64,000 bases of DNA from Guadua angustifolia (Eukaryota; Streptophyta; Magnoliopsida; Poales; Poaceae), in NCBI GenBank assembly GCA_036346375.1, contig CM070504.1, forward strand, positions 6,941,890-7,005,889, given 5' to 3'. Both the position numbers and the translations under genes were made by a program. Shown piece after piece: positions 23,415 to 34,495 of this stretch. How positions within the stretch are numbered: position 1 is the first letter of the stretch; each line of letters opens with the position of its first letter. The notes under the pieces are model-generated. The model was not told the DNA's origin and did not search any database. It was given only the letters and a program-made list of their open reading frames with translations.

Positions 23415-23606
23415 ATGAAAGAAATGGAGCTTATGAAAGAGCAAAAGAGGGAAGAGTGGTACGAACGGGCATTTGCACAAGAACATGAGAGGATTGCTCA
23501 AGAGAAGGAAAAGATTAAGATAAGAAAAAATAAGTTTGAATTGAAGAGAATGGTCGAAGAAGAGAGAAATATGAGCGTTGACACTAGTCACTTAAGTGGG
23601 CCATAA
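23415..23606 (+). pseudogene. PIF/Harbinger ORF1 C-terminal fragment (NAM-associated-like)
   Basis: A 63-residue frame reads MKEMELMKEQKREEWYERAF ... then EHERIAQEKEKI and LKRMVEEERNMSVDTS. The charged helix with MxEEERxMxVDxS is the end of the NAM-associated-type domain found in the DNA-binding ORF1 of plant PIF/Harbinger transposons. The same signature occurs in the ORF1 remnant at ~49000 (MAEEERIINID). No matching transposase lies nearby, so this is an isolated fragment in hydroxylase intron 3. Confidence 0.6.
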
Positions 23607-24600
23607 AAATAATACTACCTGTCCTTGCAGAATGATATCATCGCTGTAATAGGTCCGGTTGAGCACTAGTTACGATGTATGAACTAATTTGTTGGAACCT
23701 TTTGTGCTACTAAACCATGCTATGCTAGAATATATGAATGCACTATTTCGGATTTAAATTTCTTGCATTCAAATTTAGCTGTTCGAATTTACCCGTTACA
23801 ATGTGGTCGTCACAATAAATTCCTGCATTCAAATATAGCCGTTTGAATTTACCGGTAAAAAACGTTTGCTGTTATGATAGTTATATGGAATATGATCAGA
23901 ATATAGGAGAAAGAAAATAGAGAGTGTTATATGGAGAGTGCTGTTGGAGAGGGAGAAGATATGGAGAGGTATTTTTTGGAGAGTTCTCCAAATAGGTCTT
24001 TTGCAGAGTGGATTTTGGAGAGTGTTGTTGGAGATGCTCTAACCTTCCATCTAATGTTTAAGTTAGTACCTGGCCCACATGTGAAGTACCTTTGCTTAGA
24101 CATCTTTAATTGGGTCATTGGATCGCAACTAATCCAAGCACTGAAGAATTGTTCATAGTGACTTTGTGCCCCAAATCCCCCCAGTAAGAAGGCAAAATTC
24201 CTCGTGCCATGTTGAATTAACACCTTGCCACGCTATGCTACAAGACCAATCCGCCACATCATCAGAAATTGCATGTAAAAGGTGACAAGAGGAGTTTAAA
24301 ACAAGATGTGTATCAGTGAGATGTGATATGATAGTGCAAAAAAAGATAGTTGGAGAGGGGAATCAATCTCCAACGTTTTTGCAATTGTACCCGTAGCAAA
24401 CAGCATTTGAGGCAGCTCAGTCACGGGGCTGAAAAAAATAATTTCTGTCACTCAGAGCAATAACCAACACAATTGTGAAACATCTGACTCTCCGTAAGGA
24501 TAGTAGCACTAGTATTCGGCAAGGGACCATGGAAGCAAGCAAGAGCACAGCTTCCCAGCTCCACACCGATCATGAAAAATTCTAAACAAAATAGGTACCT
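23607..24600. other. Hydroxylase intron 3, right part with Tourist-like end
   Basis: Repeated ttggagag motifs at 23925-24040 end in gttggagatgctcta, the terminal motif of many Tourist/PIF elements. A partner terminus was not found. Elsewhere the stretch is AT-rich and non-coding up to exon 3 of the hydroxylase. Confidence 0.35.
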
Positions 24601-24923
24601 TTATGCATTTAAACCATCCTCACCTGCTTCTTAGCGCGGAACATGCCAGAGCTAGTCCTCACCCCGCTCATCACGCTCTTCCCCGACTCGCGGTCCACCA
24701 CCATCGACTTCTCCAGCCTTCCCTCCTTGGCCTCCGCGGTTCACACACACAAAGCCACGTCAAGTTTTTTAGCGAATGTCCCTACCACCACCACCGAGGC
24801 AGATGTGCCCGAGCGAGATCGATCCACTCACCAGTGTGACAAGGTGATCGCACTCCGCCTCTAACAAGAACCACCTTGTATAGGAACACCCTGCAAGCGC
24901 CCGACAAATGGATGCATGTTAAC

Positions 24924-27724
24924 TGAAAGGACAGGGGATGTCGTCTAGAGGGGGGGTGAATAGGTGAATTAAAAATTTAAAACTAAATCGCGGCGGAATC
25001 TGAGCGGTTGAGTGTCAGGATAATACTTGGATCGTCGAAGCGGTTCGGATAGTCCGTATATATTCGGATAGTCGAGTTAACAGAGTATCCGAGGTTATAT
25101 CCGGATATTCGATCTTTGCGAGCACCACAGCTACATAAAAGAGATCTAGGCTATTTGGGGGATACTAAATACACCAAATTAAACTAGTTAGCCTAGAATA
25201 CTTGAAGCAAATAGAGATCTAGCCAAAAACTCACTAGAAAAGTAGATCGAGCAATTTCAAGATTCAAAATCAAATACTAAAGCAAGAGTAAGAAGCAAAC
25301 TTGGAGACGATGATTTTTCTCCGAGTTCGAATCCTTGAGGATCCTCGTCTCCGATTGGGCGGCTCGATCACACTTAGTCGGGGTCTCTTTCAACCCTTTT
25401 CCTCCGGTGTTGCATAAATGCACTTTCATGGCAAGCGGCTCAGATCACACTTGGCAGGGGTCTCTTTCAACCCTCTTCCTCCGGTGTTGCACAAATGCAC
25501 TCGTCGGTCTTCACTTCTTTGATTCCTTCCCTTGCGGAGGCAGAATCGACCTTCACAAACTCCCACGGCCAACCACACAAAGCTTCGGTGGCTCGTAGGC
25601 GACCTCCTAGCCGTCTAGGAGTCCTCAACCTCCAAGAGTAACAAATGCTCATGAAGAACAAGCTTGGAGATGAAATCAAGTGCTCAAAGATCAACTCTTC
25701 CTCAACATACACCTCTTCCAACTCTTCTCAACCCTTCTCACTAAGGGGATCACTTAGATCTAAGAGTGGAGAGGGATTTTAGGGGCTCAAGAGTAAGGGG
25801 ATAACCTCTCAAATCTAAAGGGTTGCAGCCCCCCACAAATAGGAAAGGATGGGGATATAAATAGAGGCCCCCAAAAACTAGCCGTTTGAACTCATCCCCG
25901 AGTCAGTTCGGACAGTCCGAGCTCAAGTTCGGATAGTCCGAGCTCAAGTTCGGACAGTCCGAACGAGTTAAGAATGGCTAACAGAGAGACTCAGCTCGGA
26001 TAGTCTGAAAATATGTTCGGATATTCCAAAATCTTCGGATAGTCCAAGCTCACTTCGGATAGTCCGAGTAGAACTGAGCAGCCCGACGAAAACGAGCATA
26101 ACTTTTGACTCCGGACTCCGATTTTAGTGATCTTGGACTCTATCGAAAGCTAAGAACGAGGGATACACAACCAATAAGGTCTCAATACCCAAATCTCAAA
26201 GGATAAATACAGATTTCACCAAGAATTCAAGGGAGACCTACAATTCTCACTTTCCGGCACCACTCTCTCTCTAAGTTTCACCAGGATGGATCACTCGAGC
26301 ACTTGACACATCTAAAAGTCATTCGACGTCGCATCCCTCTTAATAGTACCGCAATCCTTAGACTCAAATTAAATCAAAGATAATATAAGTCTAGAAATAG
26401 TCACTTGTCGTCTTCTTTCTTAATGCCGGTGCATGAAGACCTTCACCATATAATTGATAACATCTTCGCCTTTTTCCAACTTGACTTGATTCACCTCATG
26501 AGACTCTCGTCCTATCAACCTTGACTTTATCATCCTCTCCGATGATCTCCACGCCAAGTTGATTTTGACTTAGTTCTCAACTCTCGGTGACACCGCCATC
26601 TTGTTGACCTTGGCTTAATGATCATCCTCCAGGATACCTTGGTCGTCATACACACACGGGACCTAATTCTTTCCAAACCACTCATGAAAAGCATTAGTCC
26701 CAAAAGCTCAATAGATATGAAGAAATTGATATTTGTGAGCAATTGATTACCACAAGTGTTTCATATAAAGAGGCACAACATAAATGGAAACACTTGACAT
26801 AAGAAATGTTCTCTACTAAGTGCATCATGATGAATATGTAATTGATCTATATGCACTAGAGAGATAATTGCCGATATGATGAATCAATTAAATCATGGCA
26901 AGGATCACAATCTTTACTTAAATGAAGCATATGATAGAATATACACGAATTGTACATGTGTAAATAATATTTGGAATAAGAGTAAATATGTGATCCAACT
27001 CTAGATTAAACTTCACTAAAAGAAGTGCATGAGAAGATACACAACTAAGACATGCATGCACCAACTCATTTATCACTTTCGGTATACTTCAATAATAATT
27101 CTAAGATACTTCAATGCGTCATAGTTGAAAAAAATCATCGGAACCCTTTATTTTTTTGCTATATACCCGTTTTCATATTAAAAGGAATATATACACAAAT
27201 TATGCTATAAAAGAGGGGATTTTGATGAATTTTTTTGTGGAACTCACCTTTAAGTATCTTATAATTAGTATTAGAGTATATTCAAAAGGATAAAGAGGTA
27301 TAACAACATCTTTTAAGCGGTATACTAGAGGTGGGAGTACGTACTCCCAGGAGTATAGAACCATTTTCCTATATATATATATATATATGCACAAATAAAT
27401 ATGACATGAACCAATGTGCATATATATAATCAACATGCTACTTAGAATTCACTATGCATTTGCACAAAAGGAATGCAATAACAAATATAGAAGAGATATC
27501 AAAATTGCATACTTTATCTTTGTTAACCATCCTTGATTTTCCTCTAAATAGATGAGGCGATACTCAACTAGGCAATAACATGTTAGTCTCATAGCAATAA
27601 AATCATATTAGAGGTTTGTCATTTGTTAAGCACTAAGTTAATCATTTACTCAATTATATAGATTGTCATTATATGCGTTTGTCATTAATCACCAAAATAA
27701 CATAAGTGGCTAGATGCACTTTCA
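24924..27724 (+). mobile_element. Long solo LTR (2.8 kb) with TSD ttaac in hydroxylase intron 1
   Basis: The LTR begins tgaaaggacaggggatgtcg followed by ctagagggggggtgaatagg. It ends gtggctagatgcactttca. A perfect 5-bp duplication ttaac lies at 24919-24923 and 27725-27729. There is no internal domain and no second LTR with this TSD, so it is a solo LTR. It contains clustered inverted motifs (ttcggatagtccga type) at ~25020-25110 and ~25905-26090, and ends in AT-rich sequence. It closely matches the segment at 44144-46645. It interrupts the hydroxylase between the signal-peptide exon and the catalytic exons. Confidence 0.9.
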
Positions 27725-28009
27725 TTAACGCGCTTGAGCTTAGCGTTGCACGGCTTGCAAGGTGCCCGAGGGGGAGGGGGAGGAGAGATTACCTAGGGCG
27801 CCAAGAGACATGGACAACACAAGAGGGGTTGAAGAGGTTGGCGGATGCTGAGGCCTCGCCAGCAGCGACAAGGAGCAATAGGACAGCGAGGAGGACATGC
27901 TGGAGCAGGAGAGCCATGCGGCAGCGGAGACGGGAGTCTCGTTGGGCTCCCTTCGCCGATGGATACGATGAGGCTAGCCATGGGGCCGCTTTTCAGAGTC
28001 GGAGTAGAG

Positions 28010-28017
28010 TTATATAA
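28010..28017 (-). promoter_or_regulatory. TATA box of the prolyl hydroxylase gene
   Basis: ttatataa, read on the minus strand as tttatataac, is 93 bases upstream of the start codon at 27917-27915. The surrounding leader has no upstream ATG in the hydroxylase frame. The spacing supports the exon 1 assignment. Confidence 0.6.
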
Positions 28018-28222
28018 AGTGTGGCCCCACCTGTATCGAGTGACGTTGGCAAGCGCTTCTAGAAGGTTTGGGAATGTGGCGCCAGATAGGCCCGAATGTG
28101 CCTCTCGCAAGAATAGGCTTGTATAAGCTTCGGCCTTGTTAGATGAACCCTTTTGAGCCTGCAGCAGAGGCCCAATGGACGGAACGTTAGTTGCTAGCTC
28201 CAAGATCACCATGTCACTTAAG

Positions 28223-28404
28223 GGCCTATTTTGTAGAGCTCCAGATCCTAGTTTTATTTGAGATCTGAAACTTGTAGGCTAAAATAAAGTGAATTAAGTT
28301 TATATTTTTGGTCTAAAATGTAAACAAGATGATCCATCTAAACACTCTTAATGTACTTACAGATCCGTGGATCTAATAGAGCTGGAGCCTTACCAAACAC
28401 ACCA
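28223..28404. mobile_element. Possible hAT-like MITE upstream of the hydroxylase
   Basis: The left side gggcctattttgtagagctccagatccta and the inverted right side (ggtgtgtttggtaaggctcc, then agctctattagatcc) are similar but gapped. No TSD was identified. The position is ~300 bases upstream of the hydroxylase start codon. Confidence 0.35.
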
Positions 28405-28870
28405 TAAATATGTAAATATTAGCCTTTCAATATATGCAACAAATAACCATAGGATGCAACAATTGTACTGATCTTGCAACACCTCACATGCAATAAACAC
28501 AAGACATAACCTAAAAAAATTGCAACAAATGTAAATTATCTATGCAACCATACAAGAAAACTTCCCCCAACAAAAATAAGATATTGTAACAAACATAAAA
28601 CACAATAAAAAATTGCAACAAATGGGAATTATTTGTGAAACAATGCAAGAAAACTACCCCAACAAAAAAGATGTTGCAACAAGTGAAATACTCAATAGAA
28701 CAACAACAACATTTTAGAAGAGATATCACAATATAGAAAAGACTCACTGCAACAACTCGACTTGTTGCAAAAATTCGAATGAGCATGAAGGAGGAGACGG
28801 CGTTTGGCCAAATCTAGCCCCTATTCACTAGTGGGCCCAAATCTGGTGGGGCTAAAGTGATAGAGGGTTG
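28405..28870. other. gcaaca-rich degenerate repeat sequence
   Basis: The motif tgcaaca/ttgcaac recurs more than ten times within ~350 bases, interspersed with aaaataagat. The style matches the repeat-rich part of the GPAT intron and probably derives from an old DNA transposon. No gene recognised. Confidence 0.4.
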
Positions 28871-28879
28871 CAGAATGGC

Positions 28880-29036
28880 GGGGGAATTGATCATATGCCC
28901 TATTTTACTTAGTGCAATTAATAAAATATCCCTTTTGTCTCACTGACATGTGGCCCTAGGATCCACATGTCAATAAGACATCACAGAGCATTTTATCAAT
29001 AGCACATGTAAGTGAGGGCATTTTATCAATTGATCC
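28880..29036. mobile_element. Short MITE with 9-10-bp TSD
   Basis: A 157-bp element with inverted ends (ggggaattgatcatatgccct / agggcattttatcaattgatcc) is flanked by identical cagaatggcg (28871-28880 and 29037-29046). The TSD length suggests Mutator type. An internal palindrome pairs tgacatgtgg with ccacatgtca around ccctaggat. Confidence 0.7.
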
Positions 29037-29046
29037 CAGAATGGCG

Positions 29047-29996
29047 ACGACACTTGTGGAGTAGTGCCCTGCGACGGCGGTGCTTTTGGAGGCTGCTCCA
29101 AAGAGCTCAGTGGCACCAGTGGTTCGTGGTGTGGGGAGTTTGAGTGCTGCTCATGGATGCACTACCAATGACAGAGCTCGATCTGTCATGAAATTGAGCT
29201 TATCGGACTCAGGTTGGAGTAGTGCTTGTAGTCGATGAAATTGTAGATCTCACTGCTGCTATGGTGACTTCGATGATGCAATTTCTCGACATCGAAGTTT
29301 CGATGGCAGTGGAGCTCGCTAGAGTTGATGCCCAAGGATGAATGTGGGATTGAGAGATGAATACTACTATATAAAACCTCATCATAGACGATTTTATGAA
29401 CCGTGTGTAAACATGAGTCGGTGAAAAAATGGTGCATCACAGACATTTTTTGAAACCATCTATGACTTATATCACAGATGGTTCTTGCTAAGAACCATCT
29501 GTGATAATAAAAATTCACATTTTCAATGTATACACGTGCATGCAAAATCAACTCTCGATAAGCTATAATTAACACACATAAGGTTGGCAACATAAGTTTC
29601 ATAACAAAGAGTTATTCATATCTAATCAAGAACAATATTTGACCCCTAAATTAACAAATACAGGACAATTCCTATCTATGAATACTAGTTTACCAATGGC
29701 CATCTAATACAGGACAAGTCTTCCAAGAATAATAGCAGAGGGAAGAAGCCAATATCTAGATTAGCATTGCTTAACCAAATAAAGGGTTTAATTTCTAACC
29801 TGAAAACTGATGCTTTGAACATGGCCTTCAAAGTAACTTGATCAAGTCCTTCAGAGAAACAAGAATGTTCCCTGTTATGTCACCTCACTTGCATAAAAAC
29901 AATAACATTCTTAGAAGGCTTCGAAGGCTGAAATCAACAATAATATTATGTGCCATAGTGTAATAATACAATCCAGACGGTATAGTCATATTATCA
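29047..29996. other. Intergenic sequence with CACTA-like subterminal motifs
   Basis: Between ~29370 and 29510 the motif accatctgtgat and variants (atcacagatggt, catcacagaca, accatctatgac) occur in both orientations, like the subterminal repeats of CACTA transposons. No complete terminus was found. The remainder is AT-rich with no recognisable gene. Confidence 0.4.
29471..29505. repeat. Perfect 16-bp hairpin
   Basis: atcacagatggttctt (29471-29486) and aagaaccatctgtgat (29490-29505) are exact reverse complements separated by gct. The arms consist of the putative CACTA subterminal motif. Confidence 0.85.
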
Positions 29997-30292
29997 CAAG
30001 CCTTCTAGGAGTAGGCCTGAACTTTTTGCCGACCTCTCTCTTCTGCAAGCAAAAACAGGTTGAACATATCAAGTACAATTCACAGGTAGGTAATCATACT
30101 ACAGAAGAAAAGACAAACATCATGGAAGCAAGAAGTTGGCAAGCATTCTCTCCACAAAAGAGGAGAAAATTCGAATAGAACAGGAGGTAATACCGGCATA
30201 GGAATTACCTGAAGTGCGTGTGTTCATGCTCCTCTAGTTCATCCTTGAGATTCCTCTTCCGTAACTCCTCTTGGGTATGTTGTCCCTCCTTT
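29997..30292 (-). pseudogene. CWC15-like splicing factor, two-exon remnant
   Basis: The minus-strand exon 30292-30209 lies between an acceptor (gtacag) and a donor (gtaatt). It encodes KEGQHTQEELRKRNLKDELE then EHEHTHF, a close match to the N-terminal part of CWC15/Cwf15, a core component of the spliceosomal NineTeen-complex-associated machinery. A second exon after ttgcag (30042 downward) encodes ERSAKSSGLLLEG and then a stop; LLLEG is the next conserved CWC15 block. The usual ~8 residues between these blocks are missing. I found neither the N-terminal MTTAARPTWAPA-type exon nor the C-terminal exons nearby. The complete retrotransposon at 31286 lies ~1 kb upstream. Most likely a decayed or partly duplicated gene copy. 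Confidence 0.65.
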
Positions 30293-31280
30293 CTGTACAT
30301 ATAAGCGGAAAAGATCAATACGACTTAGGAATGGAAGAGGTCTCAGTATAAGTTGTATAACTATTGAAAAATGCATAGCTAATTTTATACAAGGTTTAAC
30401 AGAGGCAAGAACTAAATGGTTGGCAAAACAATTATGTGAAGAAATAGCTTAGCCATATGTGGCAATCTTGATTCTGGTTACCAAACACTAGGACCCAGAT
30501 AAGGTACAAATGACTCATGATAAATCATTTGTCTATTCATGGTGCTTAAATTTACTCTCTCTTGAGGCAGCAATAGTAGCAATTAGTTTAGTTTTTGTGA
30601 AACACTTACACTTGGTATGATATAGTTATTGGAGCTCAAAATCCAAACTTCCAAAAGAATGCATTATACTGTGAACTAGCAACATAAGAAAACTGTTGTT
30701 TTTCAGATATATTTTCCAAGGATAGCTCAAAAGCTCAGTTACTAGGTTGACATTCACTATACCCCTGTTATTAATAAAGGGTCTCTTTTACCCAACTTTT
30801 CGATGTAATCCAAATTACTTCAGTCAGACATATTAATTAGTGATGTCGGAGCATATGCATATCTTTATTTGGGAAATCGTACAACTCATACCACCCTACA
30901 ACCATTTGCAAGCAATTGGCATGAGAAAAAAAGACATAAAATTATGTTCATAGCGTGGACATAAAAATTTCCTATAAGTCTTAAGGGCTAAAGGCTTTGT
31001 AAAATGCTAACCATCTTTTTACATATAAAGACAACTATCTAGTGAGCCACTTGCTTGATACATCGACGACGATGGTACTAAAGTCTCAAATGGTTCATTT
31101 AGGGTTATAACACCATGTATTCTAAGCTTTTGCAAGTGTGGAACTTCCCTATGGAATGGATCAGCTCCAAGCAAAATGAACTGGTACGGAGGACAATGTT
31201 ACATCAATGAGATTGATCCACCATATCATATCAATTAGAACCTAGAACATAAAAAATAGCTATAGCTCATTAAATGGAAA
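30293..31280. other. Sequence upstream of the CWC15 remnant
   Basis: AT-rich, non-coding; no exon matching the CWC15 N-terminus and no complete transposon were recognised. It would be the intron or promoter of the remnant. Confidence 0.4.
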
Positions 31281-31285
31281 TGTAT

Positions 31286-32190
31286 TGTCGGTGTTTAAGT
31301 AAAAGCGGCAGGAGCGTATTGTAGGTCAAGGGCGCTACGCTCTCTCTTGATGGTTGACTCATGGAGTCTCGGATGTATGCTTGATCGGGCGGAGGAGTCC
31401 CGGATGTATATCTTGGTTGGTGAATATCCCTACTTCCGGTTTGCGGTGGAGGATCTCGTTGATCGTGGTATGGCGGATTACATGTGAGGACTAAGCGAGG
31501 CCCTTAGTGCTCGTCTGTGCGGCGGAGCTCAGGAGCCTCGACCGGTCGCTTGGATCGGGGGAGCGAACAAGATGCTAGGTAGGTGGAGGGAGTGTTTGTT
31601 CGAGAAGAGAGAGCGCCCTCCTTGAGGTCCCGACCCTCCTTATATAAGCGAAGGCGGCGGGTTACGGGACTAGAGAGAGAGCGGCTAGGCGTACTATTCA
31701 TTAGCGATCGGTTTCTTTGTCTTGGAGTCGGCAGTGCCCACATAGGTCATGATGGGTGGGCTCAGCTCGACCCGGCTATGCCTGTCGGTAGGGTTAGCCA
31801 TGGCGCTCCGTTGGGAAAGCGCGCCTCTGTCCTCTGGCGCTTGTCGAAGTAGGCGTTGCGTGGTCGGCACCTCTGGTGTTGCCTTGGGAAGAACGCCTTT
31901 CCTGCCCGCCTGTCTCGTTCGAATGGCGGTTGACCAATTCGAGTCGTAGATGGCGTGGTTGGAGTTCTTGGCGGGACTTTGCGGAGCCCGACCAATAGCC
32001 ATTTGGAGTCGGGGTGTGCGTACTCGATCCATGACCCGGTCGGAGCTCTCGGAAGTCAGGACCGGCCCATATGGGCCACAAAGTCGACTGTGGCAGTGGT
32101 CGGTGCTCCTGCAGACCATGGCGCAGGCGAAGGGTCCCTCATGACCTGATCGAGACCTTACTATGGGGTACCTCCGGTATAAGTATTCGC
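31286..32190 (+). repeat. 5' LTR of the LARD-like element
   Basis: Begins tgtcggtgtttaagtaaaag and ends near cctccggtataagtattcg. A ttatataag TATA motif lies at 31640-31648. The primer-binding site immediately after is unclear. Confidence 0.85.
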
Positions 32191-33083
32191 TCGGTAGCCC
32201 GGCTCGGCCGGAAGCGGGGAGTTCGAGGCGGACCGCCGATTCTGCGACATATTTTTTTCGCAGGAGCGGCGACGCCTCGGCTTCACATGCCTTCCATAAC
32301 CGGGAGTGCCTTGGCTTACTACTGCGAATATTTATAAGGCGGCAGAGAAGCGAGGCGGAGAATTGCTCTTCGTCTAGATCTTTGATCTTCCCGGGACGCT
32401 TGGGGGTTGCAATGGCTTCCTCTCGATCGCCCTCTCCCGGTTGCGGACGTCTGCCAGTGGTGTTTTGCTTTGGGGACGAGGCGTCGCTTGGCGCCACGGA
32501 GAGTCCTTCCTCACGAGCTCTGAGGAGACTTGACCTCGCCATGGCGAGCAGGCGAGGCTCGACGCCATCGATCGTGATGCCGTCGCCGCCGTTGACATGC
32601 TGATCGGCGTCATCCCAAAGCTCGTCAAAGCGAGGGACGCCCTTATCGGGCGGTCCGGCGGGCGCCCGGCACCTAGCTCTTCTTGGTTTCTTGCTTGTTT
32701 CTGCTTCACCCTTGATTTTTTGGGAGGCGGACAGTAGTTGAATGTTACCCCGCGCTTTGCTCGAATGTAGTTGTCTTTTTGCTTGCCTGGGGCTTCTATT
32801 CTTGCATCCCTTTCGATGTTTCTGACCACGCCGTAAAGCAGTGGGTTTCGTTGGGTAGCGTCACGATCCCAGGCAATTTGGAGTCGATTGGTTTTCAATC
32901 GGAGTGGCGGTAAATGTAGCCTCCGAGTCGGTCGGAGAGCTGGTCGGGGGGTTACACAGCTAAATGAGTCCGACCGACTCGGTCGGAGGGCCCCGAGGTG
33001 AGATCATGTCGGTTGGCATGGGTGTCTTACGCTGGTCGCTTGCTTTTTACCAAAGCTAGATGCGGCCGTGTCGCAGGCGAGGT

Positions 33084-34495
33084 CGGATGCCTCCGCGTGA
33101 GGTTCTCCGGTTCCGGGTGCTCGTTTCGTCGTAGTTAGACCTTGGCCGTGATCGTGAGGCGAGGTCCGGATGCCTTCGCGAGAGGTTCGGTTTAAGTGCT
33201 ATTTTAACGTCGTGGTAGACGCTGCCGTGGCCGGTGAGGAAGGTCCGGATGCCTTCGCGAGAGGTTCGGTTCGAAGTGCTATTTTTACGCCCGTGGTGGG
33301 CACGGCCGTGGTCGGAGGGAGGTCCGGATGCTTCGCGAGAGGTTCCGGTTCGAGTGCTATTTTAACGTCGTGGGCGGGCGTGCCGTGGTGGTGAGAGGGA
33401 GGTCCGGATGCCTTCGCGAAGGTTCGGTTCGAGTGCTATTTTTACTTGCCGTGGTGGTAGCGGCAGTGGTCAACAGGGAGGTCCGGATGCCTTCAGAGAG
33501 GTTCCGGTTCGAAGTGCTATTTTAACATCGTGGTGACGCCGCCGTGGTGGTCGGCAGGAGGCGGATGCCTTCGCGAGAGGTTCCGGTTCAGAGTGCTATT
33601 TTAACGTCGTAGGCTGGGCCTTGGCCGTGGTCGGCGGGGAGGTCGGGATGCCTTCGGGAGAGGTTCCGGTTCGAGTGCTATTTTAACGTCGTGTTGGGCA
33701 CGGCCGTGGTGGTCGGGAGGTCCGGATGCTTCGCGAGAGGTTCGGTTCCCAGAGTGCTATTTTAACATCGTGGCTGGATCTTGCCGTGGTCGGCGGGGAG
33801 GTCCGGATGCCTTCGCGAGAGGTTCGGTTCGAGTGCTATTTTGCGTCGTGGACGGGCGTGGTAGTGGTCGGCGAGGTCCGGATGCCTTCGCGAGAGGTTC
33901 CGGTTCACGAAAGTGCTATTTTAATGTCGTGGTGACGCGGGCCGTGTGGTCGGCGAGGGAGGTCGGATGCCTTAGCGAGAGGTTCCGGTTCCCGGTGCTA
34001 TTTTTAACGTCGTAGTTGGGCGCTTGGTGGTCGGCAGAGGTCGGATGCCTTCGCGAGGTTCGGTTCCAGAGTGCTATTTTCTGTGCCAGTAGTTAGGCGC
34101 GCGGTGTGGTCGGCGAGGAGGTCCGGATGCTTCATGCGAGGTTCCGGTTCAGGAGTGCTATTTTTCTGCGTGTTGGGCGCGGGGTGTCGACAGGAGGTCG
34201 GATGCCTTCGCGAGGTTCGGTTCGAGTGCTATTTTAACGTCGTGGTACGACGCTTGGCGTGGTCGGCGAGGTCCGGATGCCTTCGCGAGAGGTTCGAGTT
34301 CCAGTGCTATTTTAACGTCGTAGCTAGACGCGCCGTGGCCGGCGAGGGAGGTCAGGATGCCTTCGCGAGGGATTCCGGTTCGAGTGCTATTTTAACGTCG
34401 TGGTGGGCCGGCGGCGAAGTGGTTGGCGGTGGAGGTCCGGATGCCTTAGCGTGAGGTTACGGTTCTCGAGTGCTATTTTAACGTTGTGGCTGGAT
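33084..34495. repeat. Tandem array, ~80-bp unit, 17 copies
   Basis: The core gtgctatttt occurs 17 times at intervals of roughly 71-87 bases. It is preceded each time by ggatgccttcgcgagaggtt/ccggttcg and followed by aacgtcgtggt and a ccgtggtcggcg-type segment. A weaker copy precedes the array near 33100. Units differ mainly by one- to five-base indels, so no long frame is maintained. The array lies in the internal region of the LARD-like element. Confidence 0.92.

Larger units (their letters stand above)
13170..27917 (-). pseudogene. Prolyl 4-hydroxylase with ShKT domain, frameshifted and TE-filled
   Basis: Seven minus-strand exons are traceable, all with GT-AG introns: 27917-27793, 24890-24832, 24731-24624, 17061-17004, 16888-16713, 16639-16572 and 13471-13170. 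Exon 1 encodes a signal/anchor peptide (MALLLQHVLLAVLLLLVAAG) and the VHVSWRPR entry to the catalytic domain. Exons 3-5 carry VRTSSGMF, RIEQRIAAW and the iron ligands HFD. Exon 7 has the distal His (LHGSCP), the 2-oxoglutarate Lys region (EKWSAIKCIHVR) and a C-terminal ShKT domain with six canonical Cys plus an extra one (NPCYM). The family hydroxylates proline in extensin-type cell-wall proteins in the ER/Golgi. Exon 2 and exon 6 each hold one extra base relative to the conserved frame (near 24874, and in the gggg run near 16580), so the reading frame is broken twice. The catalytic residues themselves are intact. It is a recent pseudogene or a functional gene with sequence errors. Introns 1, 3 and 6 are enlarged by insertions listed separately. 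Confidence 0.85.

Noticed and set aside
31694..32542. 282-codon minus-strand open frame
   Set aside because: Lies across the 5' LTR boundary of the LARD-like element and has no recognisable domain.
33084..34495. Possible CRISPR-like array
   Set aside because: Whole units repeat without unique spacers, units drift in length, and the context is a plant LTR element.
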